From Perkinsus chesapeaki (lineage: Eukaryota; Perkinsozoa; Perkinsida; Perkinsidae), in contig JAAPAO010000018.1 in assembly GCA_013115145.1 (NCBI GenBank), positions 1 through 64,000 on the forward strand: a stretch of DNA of 64,000 bases, read 5' to 3'. The position numbers and the translations under genes are program-made. Of this stretch, positions 22,004-32,800 are shown in pieces. Position 1 is the stretch's first letter. Every line of letters starts with the position of its first letter. A model generated the notes under the pieces. The model was not told the origin of the DNA. It saw only the letters and a list, made by a program, of their open reading frames with translations, and made no database searches.

Positions 22004-25000
22004 CTACTGTTGCTTGGCCTTCTCCTCCTTAGTCATCTTAGTGAACTCGTAAACATACCTAAACCATTAATAGTATTACAATAATGTGGTTTCCGAATAT
22101 CATGGTTCATGTCAAAAACAGCTACATTGTATTTGATATAAGCCATATAACTGTTTTAGTAAAATGCCTTGTACTTCTCATAGGCCGCATGAGATCAAGA
22201 ATAGCAAACCATCCCTAGGGGTGTGTACTAATGCGCGGCTCAAATGAAATGTCCCTCCGAGAGTAGGCGGCATCATCACTGCCGAGGAAACAGACTCTAC
22301 AATGTTACCAACAAAGTCGACTACCGTTCCTTCCATGCCAGTCTACCGATTTTTCCACTAACTGCTCTATTACGTTCCAAGTGTCTTAGCTCCCATTATA
22401 TAGTTCCTCCGGGATATCTTCTCATTTTGGCTATGTGCCCCATCATCGCCCTGCCCAATAGGTAACAGTATAGCTGGCTTCCCACCGCTAACCTAAACAC
22501 ACATCATCACCTAACCTCATCAGATTTATCCTTTGTACCTCTTCAAAGGTGAGTGTGATAGGAATAGAGCCGCCCTCCCTGGTATAATCAGGCTCAACAC
22601 CCCATACCTGGTCAGAATAATGAAAATAATACCGAGCAAAGAAGGTCTACCTGTCTGGTGGCAGCTGCTGCGGCTCTGTAATTATAACCATTGAGATCGC
22701 CAACCCACGGCTGAGAGATGGACCAATGTAAGGGATAGGGACGATGATAACTTCACGCCCTCATATACAACCGTCATTACATTTGCTATATAGTAATGAA
22801 GCTGACTACAAAGTAGATAGTTTAAAAAGGAAGAATCATAATATATAATAATAAGGCTGATATACTGGTTTATATTATATAATAATAAGGCTGATATACT
22901 GGTTTATAATNNNNNNNNNNNNNNNNNNNNNNNNNNNNNNNNNNNNNNNNNNNNNNNNNNNNNNNNNNNNNNNNNNNNNNNNNNNNNNNNNNNNNNNNNN
23001 NNNNNNNNNNATATATAATAATAAGGCTGATATACTGGTTTATAATATATAATAATAAGGCTGATATACTGGTTTATATTATAACCTTACCTTGCCAGAG
23101 TGTATAACATTAACCTTCAGACGGTTCTTGCTTCCCAACGTATCAAAGACCTTTACTATATGTTGCTTTACACAATCAGCAACATGGTCAATAGTCATAT
23201 GGGGTACTATACGAATAGAGAACTTCCCTGAGACAACATCATCACCATTACCACCCCTAGCTCAGGGCACCCACCAACAACTGTACGGGGGATCACCGTC
23301 TTCGCACCAGCGCCCGAGAAGGCCCCCTCAATGCCATGAAGGGACAGAGTAGGGTAACGTGAACGTGCCATTAATATCGACGTCTTATCCTAAAGGTGGT
23401 AAATAACAATGATAACAGGATAAGGAGGAATTCACACTATATTAATAATGGTCTAGTTGTCCCCTCAGAATACGATAATAGTGGAAGAAAATTTCACGGA
23501 GGAAAATCAACCGACTTGTGCATCTTGAGGCCTTGATGAGTGCACCGATGGCGACTCGGCGAAGCTTGGGTTCAGTTGAGGAAGCCCGACAAAGATTCGT
23601 ATTCGATTATTTCCGTCACCCTCCGCACCCGTATATTACATTGTGCAGCAATGGCATGCCTCCAGTATCCTCATTAGCATAGCTGGCGATATTAAAGTCA
23701 CATCTCTCGTACCTACAACCAACAACCCACTTCCTCAACCGCCGCCACCGCGCTCCTCAGCCTCACATGGCCCTCTCCTCAGGCTTGAGCTCGTCAACTT
23801 CATCATAGATACCCGGAATCAGTATCTTACCGGTAGCACTGTCCACAAGCGTTGACATAATCTGCAGGCAAATGCTACTGGGAAATAATACATTGGAAGG
23901 TTCACCTTTATAAGATCGGTCATTGGCTCTTGGACCGCTCCGCCATGGGCGCCAGAATGTAAATCCTTAGTACCACCGCGCACCTAAGCAATTTATTCAT
24001 ACCATATTTCCGTCAAATCATGCCTGTCATACCTCCACGCCGAAATAGACATTGCCGCGAATGCCCCAAGTGAGGCACGGGCGCTCAAGGCCGATCCAGT
24101 AGTTGTCGGATATACAGAAGCCGTCAACATCATGGAAGAAGGTCTCACTGACAGACTGAACAGAAAGGCATAAAAAATGGTATAAAGGTTAGCTGTGGTT
24201 ACTCTAAGGCACTCCTCAAGGCCTTCTGAGCCGTACTCTTCCATACCTTCAAACACGCACCTATAAAGGACATACAACAGGCACCATTAATATAAAGGAC
24301 ATATATGTTTTATCTCCTTTGTTTAAAGTATGCCAAACTCTCTGAGAATTTGCCCATCAATTGTAAATCTATTATATGCACTAATGCAGATAATAATTTA
24401 ATTACTTCATATAATTCAATGATTTCATAAACTCCTTGTGAATTCACTCAGCCCTTTTAACCGACATTCCTACAGTAACTCATTAATGCAGATACGGCGG
24501 TGATAAGCGATATTTGATCACCTAAATGATGATATATTACTTTAGATTGCAAGGCAAAGGTATGTTGAATTTCCTATGGAACTCCACAAACCACAGCCAA
24601 CAGATAACCGGTCCCTTATCATCAGTGGCACCTCTACCATACCTAAACATGAGCAACACAGTACTCGACACCACTACTCTATTGCCCCACAGATTGCCGT
24701 TCCTTTCCGTCAGCTCAAAGGGCTCCGAGTCCCAGCCATCCCCCTTGCTTGCTGGCTGCACATCCAGATGGCCATAGACACATAGAGTGGGGGCATCGGG
24801 TAGGGTACTCTCGAATGTGCAGAACAACGCTGGTGGCAGGGCAATTTTTGTACCTATATGGGAAGGGTTATGAGGCAGCCGTGACGCGACTGGACTGACC
24901 ATCAGGGAGGGTCTGCAGGCCGAGGTCAACTGGCTCTGTAACGCCACCGAGAGTCTCGCACCACTTAGTGGCCCAGGCTACCATTTGAAGGACCTAAGAA

Positions 25001-25699
25001 GGGTATAGAGAGACGGTATGGAGAGATGGATGAATTACTCTGGGACGGAGGGTGGGGTCACCGGATACACTAGGGATAGCAACAGCCTCGGAAAGACGAG
25101 ATACAAATACCTAAATAGGAAGAGCGCCCCCTTCATAACCCACGGGATGAAACCGGCAGAGGTTCGAATCCAAGAGGCGGCGATTACATCCTGATTGAGA
25201 TCTATCCACTCGTACATGGCTTTATAGAGATCTTTTGCGGGATCAGCTGTGATGCTCTGATTGGTCTCCCTGAACACAGTAGGTCGGTGATTTGTTATCA
25301 GATTGAGCGCCTTACTTGAAGCCGAGTTCACACTCATCAGCCATGGTCTCAACGCTGGCAACAGCATCACATTGAGGAGAGGTTAAGTCGTGCTGCCTAA
25401 AAACGATATATCAACCTGCTGCGTATCCTGCATGGTGAAGCTCGGGATACCCTTACATCTGGACAGTGAGAGGTTTATAAGGCATCGAAGGGGATGGTAG
25501 CAAGTTCTGTGGTGTAACAGGATGATATGGTGACGATGCCAAGTTACCTGATACCGTAAATTCCTCCAACTATCAAAGATATTCGTATATTACTCGAGAA
25601 ATCACCAGTAGCTGAGGCTGGTACGGTGCCGTAGTCGACCTTCGGCGGGGCATGCGGGGAGTTTGACTCCTCTATGTTCATTGTGAACTCTTCAGACAT
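22004..25699 (-). CDS. CNDP2: Cytosolic non-specific dipeptidase, copy B (M20 family)
   Basis: This is a tandem paralogue of copy A, with the start [16 protein letters not shown] (ATG 25699) and the end [15 protein letters not shown] (stop 22004). After a short Pro/Ser extension ([19 protein letters not shown]) come [44 protein letters not shown] near 24760, [17 protein letters not shown] near 24640, [14 protein letters not shown] near 24240, CISDNYWIG near 24120, DLHSGAHGG near 23955 and [14 protein letters not shown] near 22560. The metal ligands and bridging Asp are all present, so both copies look catalytically competent. Intron positions are shared with copy A where I could compare them (for example inside the codon before [11 protein letters not shown]), which shows that duplication followed intron gain. 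One intron holds a 34-bp minisatellite and an assembly gap. Confidence 0.9.
22839..23084. repeat. 34-bp minisatellite interrupted by a 100-N assembly gap
   Basis: The unit contains aaggctgatatactggttta with a TATAATAATA-rich remainder and repeats with a period of 34. The phrase aaggctga is at 22853, 22887, 23023 and 23057. Ns fill 22911-23010. The array lies in an intron of dipeptidase B. A gap of exactly 100 N usually stands for unknown length, so the array is probably collapsed. Confidence 0.9.
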
Positions 25700-26141
25700 T
25701 TCAAAAGAAGCCGATAATCAACTTAACCACCACAGTCACGCGCCACAAAATTGCCCCAACTCGACACAATGCTGTCCCAATCTGTCATCACATAGCCTTC
25801 CGCTACCATAGCGGGCTTCCAAGGAAACATATCGAGTAAATCGCACTTGTACATGCGTGCAACATTATTCATACCGTAACTTCCTATACCAATCCACTCC
25901 TATCACACCACGCTCCTCACTTCACCTATCTCAACTAAGGCCACTTACCTTACAGCAAGCCACTGAAGTGACCGCCAATGGGGAGCCGTCTCCTAGGGTC
26001 CAACGTTGAATCTAATGGGATGCTTCCTTGAGTTTTTACTCGGAAAAGGTATCGACTTCACCGTGAATGATATTGCTAAGCTATAGAGAGGCAACATCTT
26101 GAAGGGTGATTCCACAACTAGCTTCGACGACCGTAAGCATT
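25700..26141. other. No supportable gene
   Basis: This is the interval between the 3' end of the WD40 gene and the 5' end of dipeptidase B, both on the minus strand. I see no conserved frame on either strand. It should hold the WD40 3' UTR and the dipeptidase 5' signals. Confidence 0.4.
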
Positions 26142-27388
26142 TTAGTGAAGCCCCAGTGGGCGGCGATCTAATCCCTCATAAGAAGTGCTGATGACCATTT
26201 CAAGTGTAGAGGTGTTCAACAGGGCAATCTCCCCTCCCTTCGATACAGCCATAACAGTATCAGATCCACGCAGATAACATATCCCTTCCACGGTAGACTC
26301 AAAAGAGACTTGTGGAGAGAGCGGTATCTGAGTCCTGCCTATATCCAAACCTTGCCGACATAGCCCGACCTCTCGCCAACTCGACCGTGGATCAAATATC
26401 TTAACCATGCATTGGTCTGTTGAGAATCCTTTCGAGCCACAGACAACATAACCTACACACAATCTTTACCCCTTTCCTAACCCCTGCTATAGTTACTCGA
26501 CTCGTCCTCTCCTACAGCGCACGATACCAACTGATCAGGTCCACAAGGTGAAGAGTAAACCATTGAAGCATGGCCGCCTACTCTAGGGTCCCAAACCTGC
26601 CAGGTGGTGATAGAGAAAGCAATGCCCAAAGACCGACTCGGAATTGGAGGTCCTCAGATAGCTGCACTACCAACGTAGATTGGGGTAAGATTCTGCAATG
26701 GAGGTTGAACCAGGGTTTTCACTCCAGAAAAGATACCTCACACGAGTGACCACGTTCCTCGGTATCCAATTAGACGACACTTCTTTCATCGATTCTAGAT
26801 CCCATACGACAACCCTGCAATCCCTGCCACCGGTGACAACCACGCCACTCTGAGGGAGATCTCCCAACCGACCCGAGTGCCTCGAGGACTGACCTTAGCG
26901 CAGCCAGCAACCGAGGCCACTGACAGCTCGTGGCCGACTAGTGTTCCCTTTTGAACAGGAGCTTGCCCACGCGTGCAGGATGACCACAGTGATACTGTGG
27001 AATCGGCGGAACATGCCAGGAAGCAGTCATCACTAACTGTGACCTGAGGGCGGCGCAGTTGTGTCCGGTCCCCACTTGTTATAGTAGCAGTCGGACAACT
27101 TCATTAATAGTGCCTTTGTGACACTGTAAGTGATAGAGCTCTTGCCATTGATCACAGTCGCATACGGAAAGACCGTAGTTGTCCACACCAGCGAGAATAA
27201 GCCTTGAATGCGCCTCTAGAAAGGTCAACGATGAGACTATGTCCCCAATAGAGACCTATTGACCATGAAGCCCCAGAGTGTCCTTCAGTAGGTAGCAGCA
27301 GCCCCACCTTCATGGCATCCAATTTATTCCTATCTTCATCCTGCTCATACTCATCATGGGACTGACATAAGCCAGAACAACATAACAT
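26142..27388 (-). CDS. WD40-repeat protein (multi-exon)
   Basis: Exons 27308-27388, 27097-27255 and 26742-26849 are resolved, with 52- and 53-nt introns between the first three exons. The third exon starts at 27043 and further exons run to the stop at 26142. WD-type blades read as LILAGVDNYGLSVCDCDQWQ, LACSADSTVSLWSS, then GHELSVASVAGC, VVVTGGRDCRVVVWDLE, VWDPRVGGHASMV and VVCGSKGFSTDQCMVKIFDP, followed by EIALLNTSTLEM. This makes about six short blades, a small beta-propeller that usually acts as a protein scaffold. The first ATG gives MLCCSGLCQSHDEYEQDEDR, a Cys-rich N-terminus that could be lipidated but lacks a Gly-2 for myristoylation. The subfamily is not certain; a WDR31-like protein is possible. 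It is the first gene of the minus-strand array and diverges from the plus-strand secreted gene across 117 bp. Confidence 0.8.
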
Positions 27389-27505
27389 TATTGGAGTGCA
27401 GCCAAAAAATAATTGAGGGCAATCCTGAGGAAATGCAAGGAAGCGTAAGTGAGCAAGATTCGTGTGATGCCCTTTCCGTCCGCAGGTTTCCACCTTTTTT
27501 GATAA

Positions 27506-27865
27506 ATGCGTTGTATACTGTTATTGTCAACCTACCTTATATCAACTAGCGCTAGTCTGAGGGGACGCAGCTATGATGATGATGACGCTACTAAGGGGTG
27601 CTGTCTACCTGGCTTTGGCAAACTGTGCCGCAAATTGTGTGGGAAGAAGAAAGACAGTGGAGACCTTTCGGTAGCGTATGAATCAATTCCTGGTTTTCCT
27701 TCTTACGAAGCTTTACATAAGTCACACGCTTTTTACGGTAGCACACCGCAGCTGGTGGCCACCGAGGAATCCGACGATATGGGTACCCCCGAAAATCAAG
27801 CCTACCTTAAAAGAATGTTCGAGATAGAAGGAAAGATCTCTAAAAAGAAGACCACGCGATTTTGA
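27506..27865 (+). CDS. Small secreted Lys-rich protein
   Basis: The 119-residue single-exon protein has a clear signal peptide (MRCILLLSTYLISTSAS), probably cleaved near residue 17. Next come LRGRSYDDDD and a cysteine-rich basic block, GCCLPGFGKLCRKLCGKKK (residues about 31-49). The remainder is acidic with a basic end, KISKKKTTRF. I recognise no family. The LRGR-acidic start superficially recalls exported-effector leaders but does not match RxLR. Four of the five visible cysteines cluster between residues 32 and 45. In a parasite this would be a candidate secreted effector, which is inference only. Confidence 0.7.
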   Translation: MRCILLLSTYLISTSASLRGRSYDDDDATKGCCLPGFGKLCRKLCGKKKDSGDLSVAYESIPGFPSYEALHKSHAFYGSTPQLVATEESDDMGTPENQAYLKRMFEIEGKISKKKTTRF

Positions 27866-27955
27866 GCATGTTTTTGTTGACAGCTGTTATGAATCCTTTG
27901 CCACGAGTTTGGTTAGTCTAGCTCACCAGCGCCTCGAGTGTAAACCCGAAGCATC

Positions 27956-29521
27956 ATGTCATCCAAAGACAACGAGAGCAAGCAGCCATTCACGGCTGGG
28001 GTTGAGCCTAGTGTCAATGGTAACACCTTTGATGTTGGCGCACATAGGGAAGACAATCTATTCATGGCAAGACTCAGCGAGGCATCCGAAAGGCAAGACC
28101 TCACCTCGGGCCAGTATTCAGCCCCATCGAAATCGATAGATACGATGACATGGTCCGACACATGTCCGAGATAGCCAAGATGGGCCTTGAGCTCAGCGTT
28201 GAAGAACGAGCGTTGTTTAGCTCTGCATTCAAGAACGCTGTGGGTAATCATCTGTTTGCCAAGACTGTCGAATACACTCCTACTGTAGGGCTAAGGAGGC
28301 AGGCATGGAGAGCCTTGACCATGTTAGAACAGAAAGAGAAGTTCAGGGGTGAGCTCACCAGCTGAAGGCAATGATAAGCCTTTCGAGGTGAACGAGCAGC
28401 GAAGTCTATAGAGGCTTACCGTTCTGTTATTGAGGAAGAACTGAGGATGCTTTGCCACAGAGCTTTGGATCTCTTGACGAAGGGTTAGACAGTATTGCCT
28501 TGCACAAATCATTATGTTATTAATATCAGAGATACTTCCACTCACCACCGGTGCCGAATCTAAAGTCTTTTTTCATAAGCTTCATGGTGATTATTGTCGG
28601 TAAGCAGCAACCGTTATCACTAAAGGGCCTCTCTATGGGACTCTCTATAATATCAGAACCGTGGTGGTTCAACTGCTTAAACTGTATGATATATTTCAGC
28701 TCTCTTTTTTGTCTCGGACTTTGGATGGAAGCAGTATCCGTTCAGCTGCCAAACCGGAGATTAGATATGATATGATCGTATGGTCTCTGATATGTACAGC
28801 TCAACAACACAGCGTGGATTGTACAGTCATAGTTCTTTACATTTCATCAGCTGAGAAATACCGGTATGCTGCATAGATATTATCAAGCCCACGCCGCTAT
28901 ATAACAATGCACGCAAGTTCCTAGTACAGACCCTCTGCACACACCATCACTTCTGGTGGCAGATATCTTACTGAATTCGAACCCGGCGCCCCCAAGGGTA
29001 AGCAAGCCGAGTATGTCGAAGACGCCCACGATAGCTATAAGTAATTCCTGGTTCTCATCTTTAGCTGTAACAAATCACTCTTCAGAATGGCCTCTGATAT
29101 AGCATTGAACGACCTCCCACCCACCAATCCCGTTCGCCTCGGCCTAGCACTTAACTTCAGTGTGTTCTACTATGAGGTTAGACAGTGCGGAAGGCGGCTC
29201 CTTGCCGACTGCTGCTTCGCAGGTCCTGAACTCTCCCGAACGTGCATGCCTCTTGGCGAAGGCAGCCTTTGATGATGCCATATCGGCTATGGACAACTTA
29301 GATGATGAGGAGTATGTTAATATTCTAACTCTTGTGCACTCATATCGTATCATTCGTTTTGTTATTCATTGCTGTATTACTACTACATAGCAATTATTGT
29401 GCAACGCTGTCCCCGTTTCAGATACCAAGATTCTGCATCGATCATGCAGCTGCTAAGAGACAACCTCACCCTATGGACATCTGACATGCAGGAAGTAGAC
29501 GAGCAAGATCATGTTGCTTAA
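27956..29521 (+). CDS. 14-3-3 family protein
   Basis: Nine exons join exactly in frame to 266 residues: 27956-28092, 28140-28243, 28289-28348, 28412-28483, 28530-28599, 28963-29040, 29086-29176, 29223-29311 and 29422-29521. The family blocks are [91 protein letters not shown], the signature [19 protein letters not shown], and [20 protein letters not shown]. These proteins bind phosphoserine/threonine peptides as dimers. The N-terminus carries about 35 extra residues, and the loop between helices 3 and 4 is shortened. The first intron (28093-28139) begins with GC (AG|GCAAGA), so it is a GC-AG intron. The fifth intron is 363 nt and all others are 45-110 nt. Confidence 0.96.
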
Positions 29522-29857
29522 CACCCACGGGCGTATCTTCTTTGTCTTGTTGCGTTGAAGACCATCAATACCAATGAGAGCATTCTCCAGTGGTATGTTA
29601 TGGAAACCAATACAGTAAGCCGCCAACTCCAACTTGAGTACGCACTCTGGTATAGCTTCACAGAATTATTCACAAATAAATCATTTTCCACAGTCCCTAA
29701 AGGCTTTTCGACAAAGATGCGCACCATGCCAGGTGTTCTTGGCATTGGCAATATGGTTCATATTGCTCTACCGTTCTTACGGGGAAATACAGAGTCGTAG
29801 AGACCGGTAGCGATGAGGGTTCATGGGTTCAACGGTGAAAGTTAAGGTTATCTAAGA
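29522..29857. other. No supportable gene
   Basis: Open frames exist on both strands (29555-29800 plus, 29518-29751 minus) but they overlap each other and neither shows a recognisable domain. The interval follows the 14-3-3 stop and precedes the DNAAF5-like start, so it probably holds a 3' UTR and promoter. Confidence 0.35.
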
Positions 29858-32800
29858 ATGTCCAAGAACGTAGACAGCATATGGGCTGAGATGCAAGAAG
29901 AGTGGAAAATTGCTTCCAGAAAACCGCATAAGGGATGCGATGTAAATGAAAACCCAATAGCGTCGATTGGAAGCTTTGCCGTTAAAAAAGAAAAGAAAGC
30001 ACCACGAACAAAAGAAATAAGCTTTTGGACTAGTGAGCCACTATGCCCAAGGACTGTCCACAATGGCTTCAGATGGTGGCACTGCTGCAAAGGGCTCATC
30101 TACTAGAGCATTGTACGATCAATTCACTACCACGAACACGGAGACAGATGAGAGAGAAAATATCACCAGCAACGCTGAAGATGCTCTGGGCTTAGGAGCC
30201 GTTGGCTGCCACAAGGTGAGCCAGCCTTGTGTCAGTATAACCCGAGACATGGATCTTAGGGAAGTAGTGTGCCCGAAGACTTCACCTCGGTAAGCTACAG
30301 CTCACCGCGTCGTGCGGAATATGATATCAGGTTGCCGCCATGGTCGATTGGCTACATAGTTCGGCACCATTGGTCTTGAAGGCTGCCGAAGAAGTACTTA
30401 GTCGTACAACAGAGCATTGATTCTAGTCTGTGTAGATGACCGAACCTGGCAAGCTAACTGAGATGGACGAACAACTCAACAATCAGCTCCTCGAATGCTT
30501 TCATGACACCACTGCACCTGACTTGGCCGACGCAGCGCTAGAGGTGAGCTCAGAAGCGTTGGGTACAGCATGAGCAGCAGCTCGCTGCCAGTTCCTGCTT
30601 CGACCTCTTGCTCGTATCTGCTTGAGCACCACCACAGCCGCCAAAGACACTTCGAGGCTCGCCGCTTGCCAGGTGACCATCTTCCCCGTTGTTTGTAGTA
30701 GTGCGGAGCACCGTCTCAGATGCTGGCCCGGCTCATCTCCAGCTGTGGTGATGCCCATCTTGTCAGCACAGCTCCGTAAGAGAGACACTCCCGGGAAACT
30801 GTCCTGGTCGCGTACAGGTATCTGATATCTAATCTAGTTCGAAGGTTGAACTGCGGAGATTTGGATGGAGTGCTCGGTGTCCCCGAGAAGATGAGACCTT
30901 TGCCTGAACAGAGGCCACAACAGATGGCTCACGCTGAGGGTCGAGAGGCATGTGAGGAAGTCAGAGAACAGATAGCTGAATTGGTGAGCCAGCAGCGTCA
31001 ATGATGCCACATTGGAGGCCTAGGTTATCCGACTTCTCGGCAGAGTCTCAGGAAAGCCGACGGTTCTGATACAGGTGACCAATTGTGATGTTATGTGGTG
31101 CTAATCACGGATCCATCTTAGTCAATCGACGAGATTGTAAGCCTAGTAAGAGGCCTTATGCTAGATGACTTTGGCAAGATCAAGATGCTTGGATGCAAAG
31201 CTTGCGAGATGCTCTCGGATGCCCATGCTCCTTTACTGGTAAAGCGCTCTAAGTACCCCTCCTAACTTTTCCGAATCAGTTGCATTTCGGTGAGGCCATG
31301 GCTCGCAGTGCATCTTCTTGCCTCACTCATAACCATATGCAGGTAGCGTCATCATCTTCTTCATCTGTTGCCAGGACCTGCTCAATCCATGAGTCAGGTC
31401 CGCATTGCAGGCTTAAGAGCTGTTACGGCTTGCCTCAAGACCACAACATGGAAGCACTCGTTCGACATCATTGCCCATTTAACTGCTTGGAGCGACCCCA
31501 ACCAAGTGCCGTCTCCATTCGACCATCGCCTCTAGCTCGCTCTCCACAGGTTCCCGTGAAAGCCTTCTATGAAAGCACCACTAAGATAAACTATCTTACC
31601 ACTCTATGCTTTGATCGCCACATTGCTGTAGAGCTCCGTCTAGGCCTCTACCCTACAGCTCGTGCCCAGGTGCGCCGTTTCTTCTACCAAACCCTCGGCC
31701 ATTGGCTATTAACTTTGGAAGATTCTATAGACATAGAGCCACATGTAGCGTACCAATCTATATCCTTCTGTGACTTCGACTCAGGTTATGCCTTTTTTTC
31801 TGACGGGGCTTTTTGACGATGACTACTCGGTTAGAGTTCTCGTCTTTGCCCTTATAGGAAAAGTTGGTGAGAAATACGAAAGTGAGTGGAACTCAGTGGT
31901 AGCCTTGGCGGAAAGCTGTCCATGAGTGCACATCAAGGTGAACAATTACCTTATCTGTCTCAGAGATGAACGAAGTCGAATTGCGGGAAAAGCGTCAATT
32001 GGGCCTGGACGCCTCGTGGACTTATGACGGCCGAGCTTCTGAGGTGAAGTCGCTCAGACCAGCTATGGTAACACGATCCCCTTGTTATCAGATACCTTTT
32101 CTCCCACTAGTGCACGGTGTTCATCAAGGCCTTGCCTCAGGCGCAGGCCTGTTCGACATTAAGGATTATGATTGGCCACTTATGGCCGACTTAGTCACCT
32201 GTCCGAGAGTCACGGACATCTCCAGGAGAGTATCTACCGGAGAGGTAGCTGCCAACCAGCACAACCCCGAATGCTAACTTATTATTCAGCCCGTGCATCG
32301 TCCTAGACTTGGAGCAAGATGTTGGGTGAGAACCTCGGCAAGAAGGTTTATACTGGCAACACTTAACCAAGTGACCGACTTTAAGGAATGTGAGGCATGT
32401 CTGCTAGCATTGGCAACGCTTCCCAATCGCTTCGTTGAATACTCAGGTAACGCTCTCAATGCTACGAGGCTCTTAGCAGTATTGGTGGGCTTTGTTGAAG
32501 AAGGTAAGGAACCGATTGGCTGAAGGCCGATTTTACAGGTTGATATACCCTACCCGGGGATCGAACCCGGAATCTCCACCTTAGGAGGGTGGCGCCTTAT
32601 CCATTGGGCCAGCAGGGCGTTGTGGTGTTCATGCCTCCTCAGGTGTTACTGAATGGCTGAAGGAAATCATAACCGCGGCCCAGAGGGTTTATCTCGGTCG
32701 TTCGGGTGACAAAGACTCCCAAGCAGAGACAGAAGATGAGTAGCCTTCTCCATCGCCCAGTCGAGAATTCTGCCCATCATGTCAGATTCGATCTAGTGCT

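Noticed and set aside
25140-25180. GGTTCGAATCC word that matches a tRNA B box
   Set aside because: No A box or cloverleaf at the right distance; it lies in dipeptidase B.
31280-31816. 178-codon plus-strand open frame as one exon
   Set aside because: HEAT-repeat sequence (VRIAGLRAVTACLKTTTWKH, LPYLLTGLFDDDYSVRVLVF) is in other frames of this stretch, so the long frame runs through introns and is only partly coding.
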